From DATJGF01 sp035495315 (GTDB lineage Bacteria; Verrucomicrobiota; Verrucomicrobiia; Limisphaerales; UBA8199): a stretch of DNA of 62,836 nucleotides. The notes beneath the pieces are model-generated. The model was not told the origin of the DNA, made no database searches, and saw only the letters and a list, made by a program, of their open reading frames with translations. The DNA is taken from assembly GCA_035495315.1 (NCBI GenBank), contig DATJGF010000199.1, positions 1 through 62,836 on the forward strand, read 5' to 3'. Shown one piece after another: positions 25,820 through 33,374 of this stretch; the first letter of the stretch is position 1, and every line of letters begins with the position of its first letter. A program made the translations under genes and the position numbers.

Positions 25820-26602
25820 ATGGCGTTTTCTTTTATCTTTTTAGGGTCGGGAACCTCGCAGGGCGTGCCCATTATCGGAAAAGAATATCCTCCAGAATTT
25901 CTCGCCAACCCCAAGAATCATCGAACTCGTCCTTCGATTTACGTCGCCACGGGCCAGGTCAAGCTGGTGGTCGATACGACGCCCGAGTTTCGGTTACAGA
26001 TGTTGCGGGAGAAACTCGGCTACCTCGACGCGGTGCTTTTCACGCATTCTCACGCGGACCATATCATGGGCCTGGACGATTGCCGGCGCGTTTGCGATGC
26101 GCGGGGCGGCACGGCCTTGCCGATCTATGCCAACGCCGAAACAATGAAAGATTTGCGGCGGGTCTTTGCCTATGCCTTTCACAACGGTCCCTGGCCCAAA
26201 GGTTATTTCATTCCTGAACCGCGGCTAATCGAGGGACCTTTCCGGCTCGGTGACCTCGAGATTGTGCCGTTGGCTTTGCCGCATGGCCGGACGGAGACGT
26301 TGGGTTTTCTCTTTGCGCAAAACGGGCAGAAGCGCCTGGCTTACCTGAGCGATTGCAAAGCCGTACCGCCAAATGTGGTAGAGCAAGTCCGTGGCGTGAA
26401 TGTCTCTGTCCTTGATGCGTTGCGGCGCGATCCGCATCCGACCCACATGTGCCTGGACGAGGCGCTCACGGCCGCGCGTCGCATTGGTGCCGGGCAGACC
26501 TATTTCACGCATTTAACCCACGACTACGACCACGACCTCGCCCAGGTCGAACTGCCGGAGGGGGTTGCCCTCGCGTATGACGGGCTAAGAATAGAGCTGT
26601 AG
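25820..26602 (+). CDS. Metallo-beta-lactamase-fold hydrolase (PhnP-like)
   Basis: A 260-residue cytoplasmic MBL-fold enzyme. It opens with FLGSGTSQGVPIIG, the signature of the PhnP/RNase Z-like phosphodiesterase branch, and has the metal-binding HSHADHIMGLDD motif (about residues 76-87), a further His in LPHGRTETLG, Asp in LSDCKAVP and a final His in YFTHLTHDYDH. These enzymes hydrolyse phosphodiesters, such as cyclic ribose phosphates, with two metals. No phosphonate genes are nearby, so a phn role is unlikely. It is followed after 52 bases by the TIGR03790 gene on the same strand. Confidence 0.9.
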   Translation: MAFSFIFLGSGTSQGVPIIGKEYPPEFLANPKNHRTRPSIYVATGQVKLVVDTTPEFRLQMLREKLGYLDAVLFTHSHADHIMGLDDCRRVCDARGGTALPIYANAETMKDLRRVFAYAFHNGPWPKGYFIPEPRLIEGPFRLGDLEIVPLALPHGRTETLGFLFAQNGQKRLAYLSDCKAVPPNVVEQVRGVNVSVLDALRRDPHPTHMCLDEALTAARRIGAGQTYFTHLTHDYDHDLAQVELPEGVALAYDGLRIEL

Positions 26603-26654
26603 GGGTGGCCGGGCTGTGGACGAATCCGGCGGCTTTCACGTGACTTGAGCTGCG

Positions 26655-28346
26655 ATGGCGGTAAAATCCCGGTTTGAGTTGATGACAGCGAAGACCTTGA
26701 TTTTGGGTGTAATTCTGTTGTCCCTCGGGATGACCGTGATGGCGGGGGCGAATCCCGGTGAAGAAGTTGTCGTCGTGTATAACAGCCGTGTGCCGGTTTC
26801 CAAGGCAGTGGCGGAGTTTTACGCTGCGCAGCGCCACGTGCCAAAACAGCAAGTGCTCGGTTTCGATTTAACCTCCAGCGAGGACATCTCGCGCGCGGAA
26901 TTTCGGGACTCGCTTCAGAAGCCGTTGGCGAAAGCGCTCTCTTCCAAAAAACTCTGGCGGATTGGTCCACAAAAGGTGAGTGCAGGGAAAGACCAGCCCG
27001 AGCGGGTAGAATCGAGAGTGGTCGAATCCAAAGTTCGCTACGCGGTGCTCTGTTATGGTATTCCTTTGCGCATCGAAGCGGACCCTGGTTTGAAGGAGCA
27101 GTCGACCGAAGGACTACGTCCAGAACTGCGTCGCAATGAAGCCTGCGTCGACAGCGAGTTGGCGTTATTGCCCGAGATTGAACAGAAGTTACCCTTATCA
27201 GGACCATTGCGGAATCCGGCTTATGGCGTCACCAATGAAACCCTTTTGCACCCGACAAACGGTGTGCTGATGGTAACGCGTTTGGACGGGATCGGGCCCG
27301 AGATTGCACGCGGTCTGGTTGCCAAGGCGATTCAAACAGAAAATGACGGGCTCTGGGGACGAGTTTACATTGACGTGCGAAACACGCCTGATCCCGATTA
27401 CAAACTAGGCGACGACTGGATTCGGAATGCTGGCGAGATATGCCGTCGCCTCGGTTTTGAGACGATAGTGGATGAAAATCCCGGAACCTTTCCTGTGGGA
27501 TTTCCGATGAGCCACATCGCTCTCTACCTGGGATGGTACACTGAAAATGTAGATGGGCCATTCGCCGAGCCCGAGGTAGAATTCATGCCTGGGGCTTTTG
27601 CCTATCACTTACATTCACTGAGCGCTTCGACGTTGCGCAGCAAGACACAGGGTTGGGCGGGACCACTCCTGGCCAAAGGCGCGACGGCCACTATGGGTTG
27701 CGTTAATGAGCCTTACCTCACAGGCACTCCCGACCTTGCGGTGTTTGTTGCGCGATGGTTATACAGCGCGTTTAGCTTCGGCGAAGCCGCCTATGCGAGC
27801 CAGCCGGCCTTATCGTGGCAAACCACCGTCGTGGGCGATCCGCTTTACCGGCCGTTCGCGAAAAATCCGGAACTGCTGCAGCAGCAATTGCGAGAGCGTC
27901 ACAGCCCTCTACTCCCCTGGGGCTACCTGCGGGTGCTGGATCTCAACCTGGCCAATGGAGCGAAGGTACCAGATGCCGTCGCGTTCCTGGAACAACTGGA
28001 ACTTACAAAGCAAAACGCAGTGTTAATGGAGAAACTGGCAGACTTATATAGCGCACAGGGCAAGCCTTCTTCCGCCGCCCACTCTTATGCTGAAGCTCTC
28101 AAGTTGCAACCGTCGCCCCAGCAGCGGATTCGCCTCGAACTCACCCTGGGCGAGAAGTTGCTGGCCTTGGACCGCCAGCCGGAGGCTTACGCGACGTATC
28201 AACGCCTCCTCGAAGAAAATCCTAACTATCCAGATAAGGTCGCCATCCTTCGCAAACTTCTAAGCCTGGCGCAAAAGCTGCAAAAAACGCAGGACGCACA
28301 AAAATACGAGGCGGCGATCAGCGGCCAAAACGGCGCAGCGAAGTAA
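26655..28346 (+). CDS. TIGR03790 family exported protein with TPR-like tail
   Basis: A 563-residue protein of family TIGR03790, whose function is unknown. A signal peptide (about 1-32, ending VMAGANPG) precedes the family core: VVVVYNSRVPVSKAVAEFYAAQRHVP in pieces, YAVLCYGIPLRIE, MVTRLDGIGPEIARGLV, DVRNTPDPDYKLGDDWI, then GATATMGCVNEPY and TVVGDPLYRPF. Residues about 425-560 are helical repeats resembling tetratricopeptides (MEKLADLYSAQGKPSSAAHSYAEAL). The family is found mainly in Verrucomicrobia, Planctomycetes and relatives. It converges with the second YihY-type gene. Confidence 0.88.
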   Translation: MAVKSRFELMTAKTLILGVILLSLGMTVMAGANPGEEVVVVYNSRVPVSKAVAEFYAAQRHVPKQQVLGFDLTSSEDISRAEFRDSLQKPLAKALSSKKLWRIGPQKVSAGKDQPERVESRVVESKVRYAVLCYGIPLRIEADPGLKEQSTEGLRPELRRNEACVDSELALLPEIEQKLPLSGPLRNPAYGVTNETLLHPTNGVLMVTRLDGIGPEIARGLVAKAIQTENDGLWGRVYIDVRNTPDPDYKLGDDWIRNAGEICRRLGFETIVDENPGTFPVGFPMSHIALYLGWYTENVDGPFAEPEVEFMPGAFAYHLHSLSASTLRSKTQGWAGPLLAKGATATMGCVNEPYLTGTPDLAVFVARWLYSAFSFGEAAYASQPALSWQTTVVGDPLYRPFAKNPELLQQQLRERHSPLLPWGYLRVLDLNLANGAKVPDAVAFLEQLELTKQNAVLMEKLADLYSAQGKPSSAAHSYAEALKLQPSPQQRIRLELTLGEKLLALDRQPEAYATYQRLLEENPNYPDKVAILRKLLSLAQKLQKTQDAQKYEAAISGQNGAAK

Positions 28347-28371
28347 AGCAGTCATTTAAATGGGTAGAATG

Positions 28372-28390
28372 GTGACCGTAACGAGGTCAC
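28372..28390. terminator. Possible shared hairpin between convergent genes
   Basis: GTGACC (28372-28377) and GGTCAC (28385-28390) can form a 6-bp stem with a 7-base loop between the convergent TIGR03790 and YihY-type genes, overlapping the stop codon of the latter. There is no run of T on either side, so intrinsic termination is doubtful. Confidence 0.25.
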
Positions 28391-29511
28391 TCGCGACTTT
28401 GGAAGGATGCATAAAGTCGCAGGCCTTCGCGCAATGACTTCATTCGCAGCAAGAGACCGCCTGCCAAACCGGCAAAGAGCATCAAGCTGACAAATTGCCA
28501 GGGGTTACGACGTATCACCGCACCGGGCATTGAACCGCGGGCCGTTGGTTCAAGGGCGGGCTGAAGCTGAGGCTGTCCTGGACGGTTACTTTGTCGAGAT
28601 GGTTCCTTGTGTGGAATACCCTGTTCGGCTCGCGCTTCCGCGGTGACGGGTTCGGCGTATTGGGAGGGTAGGACGCGAGCGCCGGTGCGTTTGGCGTAGA
28701 CTTGAGTAAATTCGGCGCCAAGAAACAAAATTACCGAGGCATAATAAACCCACATCAGGATCACTATCACCGAGCCGGCGGCGCCATAAGCCGAAGCGGT
28801 GCTCTCCCGGCCCAGATACAGCGCCAAAAGATATTTGCCCGCCGTGAAGAGCAAGGCCGTAACGATCGCGCCGACCCAGACCTTGCGGAACGGTATTCTT
28901 ACATCAGGCAGGTATTTAAAAATCATCGCGAAGAGCAGCGAAATGACGCCGAATGAAATGGTGGCGTTAAGGATGTGAGCCAGGGCAGCGGGAATCGGCA
29001 AATATTCCCCAAGGGAACCTGTCGCGGCGCTCAGAAAAGTGGTGATAACCATCGAGACGAGCAACAAAAAGCCCACGCCCAGCACCATGGTGAAAGAAAG
29101 AAATCGTGTTCGGACAAGTCCCCAAATTCCGGTGCCCGGTTTTGGCTTAACTTCCCAGATCGTATTAAGCGCATCCTGGAGTTGTCCAAACACTCCTCCG
29201 GCCCCGAACAACAACGCGATGACGCCGAGGATGGTTGTGAGCAGACCCGTCCCGTGCTTCTGAGCGGCCATCATCGAAGTGATAGTTTTTTCGGCATTTT
29301 GTCCCAGAATGCTTTGCAGTTGTTGTTCGACATTGTGCCGGACAGAGTTTTCTCCAAAGGCCAAACCGGCGACACCGACGACGATGACGAGGAGGGGGCC
29401 AATCGAAAACATTGCGTAGTACGCAAGCGCCGCGCTGAGGCGCAAGACATTATCTTCATTAAACTCCTTAAATATGTCCTTCAGGATGGACCCGATCGTG
29501 TTTACGCTCAT
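28387..29511 (-). CDS. YihY/BrkB-family inner-membrane protein, short form
   Basis: A 374-residue polytopic protein of the YihY family. The family core runs from residue 15 to 280: LRLSAALAYYAMFSIGPLLVIVVGVAG, then TTILGVIALLFGAGGVFGQLQDALNTIWEV, and near the end SVIVILMWVYYASVILFLGAEF. Six membrane helices are apparent. The C-terminal 90 residues are a Pro/Gln/Arg-rich linker and one more hydrophobic helix (FVSLMLFAGLAGGLLLRM). The molecular function of the family is unknown; the older RNase BN assignment was wrong. A longer paralogue lies at 11.8 kb. Confidence 0.9.
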   Translation of the reverse strand: MSVNTIGSILKDIFKEFNEDNVLRLSAALAYYAMFSIGPLLVIVVGVAGLAFGENSVRHNVEQQLQSILGQNAEKTITSMMAAQKHGTGLLTTILGVIALLFGAGGVFGQLQDALNTIWEVKPKPGTGIWGLVRTRFLSFTMVLGVGFLLLVSMVITTFLSAATGSLGEYLPIPAALAHILNATISFGVISLLFAMIFKYLPDVRIPFRKVWVGAIVTALLFTAGKYLLALYLGRESTASAYGAAGSVIVILMWVYYASVILFLGAEFTQVYAKRTGARVLPSQYAEPVTAEARAEQGIPHKEPSRQSNRPGQPQLQPALEPTARGSMPGAVIRRNPWQFVSLMLFAGLAGGLLLRMKSLREGLRLYASFQSRE

Positions 29512-29558
29512 AGTGTGAATTGATCGCCTTGGCGCATCTTGCTACAGCTTAATGCAAA

Positions 29559-29592
29559 GCCGCGCGCTACGCGACGCGGTTGCCGCGCGCTA
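29559..29592. repeat. Two-copy GC-rich 11-bp direct repeat upstream of the propionate cluster
   Basis: GCCGCGCGCTA occurs at 29559-29569 and again at 29582-29592, a 23-base step, in the divergent space between the YihY-type gene and the propionate-cycle operon. Between them CCGCG and CGCGG can pair as a small hairpin. It could be a regulatory site or a degenerate dispersed repeat. Confidence 0.4.
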
Positions 29593-29717
29593 AGATGGGG
29601 TCTTTCCCGCGGGCGCATTATCGAACTGAAGCGTGTGGTGGTTAGTATGTTGAGATTGAATAATTGGAGGCGTGACCTGCGGACGCAGACCTGATAACTG
29701 AACAGCCGCAAGATTTA

Positions 29718-31220
29718 ATGAAAACTGTTTTATTTAACAATACCGTGCTCCGAGACGGTCATCAGTCGATGGCCGCGACTCGCATGACGACGGCCCAAAT
29801 GCTGCCCGCCGCCCCTATCCTTGATGAAATGGAGTTTCATGGCCTGGAGACTTGGGGCGGCGCAACGATCGATTCGTGTCTGCGATATCTCAACGAGAAC
29901 CCTTTCGATCGGCTCCGCACATTGAAGCGGATCGCGCCGAAAACCCCGCAGTTAATGCTGCTGCGCGGCCAGAACATAGTTCAGTATGCCAGTTTTCCCG
30001 ATGATGTGGTGGAGGGCTTCGTGCGGTGCATGTGCCGCAATGGAATGGATATTGTGCGGATTTTTGATGCGTTAAATGATCTGCGGAATTTGGGCACCGC
30101 GATCAAGGCAGTGCGGGATTGCGGCAAACACGCTCGTGGCGAACTTTGTTATACTATTAGCCCCGTCCACACGGTGGAAAACTTTGTCGCGATGGGTGTG
30201 GACCTGGAAAAAATGGGGTGCCATTCGCTCGGTATCAAGGACATGTCGGGCATTATTCAACCGCAGGTGGCCTATCGCATGGTTAAAGAGCTCAAGGCGC
30301 GCGTAGCAATCCCAATTACGCTCCACACCCACGACACCGCTGGCCTTGGAGCTTCAAGTTACCTCGCGGCCATTGAGGCCGGGGTCGATTGCGTAGAGGT
30401 TTCGATCACTCCCTTCGCCAACGGTACAGCCCAACCGGACACGCAGCGCATGCTGGCCCTTTTGGAAGGGCACCCGCGTTGCCCGAAATTCGATCCCGGA
30501 AAACTCGCTCAACTGCGGGACTACTTCGAAGGAGTCTATAAAGAATTGGCAACCTACACGAGTCCCGCCAACGAACGAGTTGATAGTGACATTCTCATTT
30601 ACCAGGTCCCGGGCGGTATGCTCTCAAATTTTCGCACGCAGCTCAAAGAACAGGGAATGACCGAAAAATTTGACGAGGTGCTGAAGGAAATCCCGATTGT
30701 GCGCGAGGCGCTCGGTTGGATTCCGCTCGTTACGCCCACGTCCCAGATCGTCGGCACGCAGGCGATGATGAATGTGAAGTTCGGCCGATGGAAAATGATT
30801 TGCCAACCGGCGCAGGACATTGCTTTGGGCAAATATGGCAAAACCCCGGGGCCAATCGCGGCGGATGTCCTTGCCAAGGTCGAAAAGCAGACCGGCAAAA
30901 AGACTGTGACGGATCGCCCTGCTGATCTGCTGGAGCCCGGTATGGAAAAATACCGCCGTCAATGCGCGGACAAAGGCCTTCCCACAGACGATGAGACTGT
31001 AGTCTTATTCGCTATGTTTCCTCAGCAGGTGGAGGCCCTCTTTAAATCTAAAACGCCGTCTCCGGTTAAACCTGCCACCACGGAGGCTACAGCATCTCCC
31101 GCCGCCGCGCCCTCTGCGCCCGCCATATCCGCCCGTCCAGCCAATGACCAGGCAAGAAGGATGTTCGTTACCGTTGAGGGGCGGCGTCACGAGGTCACTG
31201 TCGAAACGCTCGAAGGATAA
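29718..31220 (+). CDS. Transcarboxylase 5S-type subunit (pyruvate/oxaloacetate carboxyltransferase)
   Basis: A 500-residue carboxyltransferase of the pyruvate carboxylase/OadA/transcarboxylase-5S family. It moves CO2 between carboxybiotin and pyruvate to make oxaloacetate. Metal site and active residues are visible: Asp13 in VLRDGHQS, Lys174 in GIKDMSG (the carbamylated Lys), His203 and His205 in LHTHDTAG. The barrel spans about 1-300 and the PYC_OADA domain about 300-440. A Pro/Ala/Thr-rich linker then leads to about 19 residues (FVTVEGRRHEVTVETLEG) that match the start of a biotinyl domain, but the gene stops there with no biotin-accepting Lys. Biotin must come from the separate carrier at 39.0 kb. 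First gene of a ten-gene operon; six bases separate it from the mutase gene. Confidence 0.92.
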   Translation: MKTVLFNNTVLRDGHQSMAATRMTTAQMLPAAPILDEMEFHGLETWGGATIDSCLRYLNENPFDRLRTLKRIAPKTPQLMLLRGQNIVQYASFPDDVVEGFVRCMCRNGMDIVRIFDALNDLRNLGTAIKAVRDCGKHARGELCYTISPVHTVENFVAMGVDLEKMGCHSLGIKDMSGIIQPQVAYRMVKELKARVAIPITLHTHDTAGLGASSYLAAIEAGVDCVEVSITPFANGTAQPDTQRMLALLEGHPRCPKFDPGKLAQLRDYFEGVYKELATYTSPANERVDSDILIYQVPGGMLSNFRTQLKEQGMTEKFDEVLKEIPIVREALGWIPLVTPTSQIVGTQAMMNVKFGRWKMICQPAQDIALGKYGKTPGPIAADVLAKVEKQTGKKTVTDRPADLLEPGMEKYRRQCADKGLPTDDETVVLFAMFPQQVEALFKSKTPSPVKPATTEATASPAAAPSAPAISARPANDQARRMFVTVEGRRHEVTVETLEG

Positions 31221-31226
31221 TCTATT

Positions 31227-33374
31227 ATGAGTGCTGCAACGGGAGCCGGGAAGTTGCTATCTGAATTCCCATCGGTCAGTTACGACGATTGGCGCAAGCA
31301 GGTTGAGGCAGAGCTCAAAGGTGCGCCGTTTGACCAGAAGATGTTCACCTCGACTCCCGAGGGTATCACTCTGCGCCCGATTTATCGTCGGGAAGATGTC
31401 TCGGGCCTGACTCATCTCAATTCGTTCCCGGGATTTGCCCCGTTTGTGCGCGGTTCAACCGCCAGCGGTATTGTTGGCAAGTCCTGGGACATTTCCCAGG
31501 AACTGGCTTTCTCGAGTCCCACTGAATTTAATCACGCCGCTCGCAACTCGATCAGCCGCGGCCTTAACGCGCTCAATATCGTGCTCGATAAGGCGACCCG
31601 CGACGGACACGATCCCGATTGGGCGCAACCGGAGGACGTTGGCCTGGGAGGCCTTTCGGTTGCGACACTCGGCGATTTGGACCGGGCGTTGGATGGAATC
31701 GACATCGAGCAAACGTTCCTACTGATTCGCTCCGGTGCTTCGGCGATGCCCTTCGGAGCTCTGCTGGTTGCGCTGGCGCGCAAGCGTAAGAAAACTCTGA
31801 CCGGCCTTCGTGGCTGCATTGAGATGGATCCGCTGGGCGTGCTTTCTCACGAGGGCAAACTGCCGCAGTCGCTTGAAGGGGCTTACGATGAAATGGCGGC
31901 CTTGACTCATTGGTGTGCCGAGCGCGCGCCGCACCTTCAGACTATTTGTATCCACAGCCGTGCCTGGCACGAGTCCGGCGCGAGTGCCGTTCAGGAGTTG
32001 GCGTTTGTGCTTGCTACTGCCGTCGAATACTTGCGCGAGATGAACCAGCGCGGGGTCGGAGTGGACGTGGTGGCGCAGCGCACGAGGTTCGCCATAACCG
32101 TTGGCGAGCAGTTCTTCATGGAACTCTCCAAGCTCAGGGCCTTGCGGATGCTGTGGGCCCGTGCAGTTTCAGTGCTCGGTGGCAATGCCGATTCGCAAAG
32201 ACTGAGATTGCATGTCCGCACGTCGCAATGGAACAAAACCGTCTATGATCCGTATAATAATTTGCTGCGCGCGACGGTCGAAGCATTTGCGGGTGTGCTT
32301 GGCGGTTGTGACAGCATGCAGGTCGGGGCATTTGATGAGGTCATACGTCAGCCCGATGATTTCAGCCGCCGTTTGGCACGCAACACGCAACTAGTGCTCC
32401 AGAAGGAATGCCATTTGGAACACGTGCTGGACCCGGCAGGTGGTTCGTGGTTTGTCGAAAACCTCACCGCCGAGTTGGCCAATCATGCCTGGGGGCTGTT
32501 TCAGGAAGTTTGGAAACTGGGAGGAATGCAAAGCGCCCTACGAGCCGGCTTTCCTCAAAAAACGATCGCAGCGACAGCCAGTGAGAAACTCAAAGCTGTC
32601 GCGCGGCGGCGTGATTCCATCATCGGGGTAAATCAGTACGCGAATGCCAAAGAAAAACCGCTCGAGCGACCGGTCGTCGATGCGAAAGCATTTCACAAAC
32701 GAAGAGTGCAACAGGTGGTCGCTCACCGCACTTCAATGGAAGAAGCCGAAAGTGAGGTTGTGCTCGAAAAATTGGCACAAGTGGTTGAAGCGAAAGGGGG
32801 CGCGCAATTCGAAGCATGCGTCGAGGCAGTCGCCGCGGGCGCGACGATAGGTGAGATCACTCGTGCGGTCCGAATCAATGACAGCCCGTGTCAGCCGATT
32901 GTTCCGGTATGTATTACGCGCGCGGCAGTCGCTTTTGAGCAGTTACGCGAAGCGATGGATCGTTACGCGGGCAGGACCGGAAAGCCGGCCGAAGTGTTCC
33001 TTTGTAACATGGGTCCGCTGCGTGAACATAAAGCACGGGCTGATTTTTCCAGCGGGTTCTTTGCCGCGGGTGGCTACGACGTCATTTCTCCGGCTGGCTT
33101 CAAGACGGCGGCTGAGGCCGCGGCCGCATTTGCTGGCTCGCGTGCACACCTGGTGGTGATTTGTTCGACCGATGACAAGTATCCCGCTGTGGTGCCGCCG
33201 TTAGTGCAGGAACTTCGATCAAAGCGACCGGATATTTTCATCGTGCTGGCGGGTTACCCACAGGACCAAATTGAGGCGCACAAATCTGCCGGCGTGAACG
33301 AATTCATCCATATTCGCGCCGATGCGGTTGAAATTCTGAAGAAATGCCACGCTCAAATTGGAATTAAATCATGA
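31227..33374 (+). CDS. mutA: Methylmalonyl-CoA mutase, small (non-B12-binding) subunit
   Basis: A 715-residue subunit that pairs with the large subunit encoded next to it. It has the mutase fold from about residue 15 (SYDDWRKQVEAELKGAPF) with SWDISQEL, a barrel domain and a C-terminal Rossmann-like domain (about 590-715). That domain lacks the DXHXXG motif; the corresponding place reads MGPLREHKARA, so it should not bind cobalamin, as expected for the beta subunit. In Propionibacterium this subunit stabilises the heterodimer. Its TGA overlaps the ATG of the large-subunit gene by four bases. It follows the 5S-type gene by six bases. Confidence 0.95.
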   Translation: MSAATGAGKLLSEFPSVSYDDWRKQVEAELKGAPFDQKMFTSTPEGITLRPIYRREDVSGLTHLNSFPGFAPFVRGSTASGIVGKSWDISQELAFSSPTEFNHAARNSISRGLNALNIVLDKATRDGHDPDWAQPEDVGLGGLSVATLGDLDRALDGIDIEQTFLLIRSGASAMPFGALLVALARKRKKTLTGLRGCIEMDPLGVLSHEGKLPQSLEGAYDEMAALTHWCAERAPHLQTICIHSRAWHESGASAVQELAFVLATAVEYLREMNQRGVGVDVVAQRTRFAITVGEQFFMELSKLRALRMLWARAVSVLGGNADSQRLRLHVRTSQWNKTVYDPYNNLLRATVEAFAGVLGGCDSMQVGAFDEVIRQPDDFSRRLARNTQLVLQKECHLEHVLDPAGGSWFVENLTAELANHAWGLFQEVWKLGGMQSALRAGFPQKTIAATASEKLKAVARRRDSIIGVNQYANAKEKPLERPVVDAKAFHKRRVQQVVAHRTSMEEAESEVVLEKLAQVVEAKGGAQFEACVEAVAAGATIGEITRAVRINDSPCQPIVPVCITRAAVAFEQLREAMDRYAGRTGKPAEVFLCNMGPLREHKARADFSSGFFAAGGYDVISPAGFKTAAEAAAAFAGSRAHLVVICSTDDKYPAVVPPLVQELRSKRPDIFIVLAGYPQDQIEAHKSAGVNEFIHIRADAVEILKKCHAQIGIKS

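Noticed and set aside
29512..29717. Cobalamin riboswitch upstream of the B12-dependent mutase operon
   Set aside because: I looked for the B12-box region and its helices and saw none; only the short direct repeat is present.
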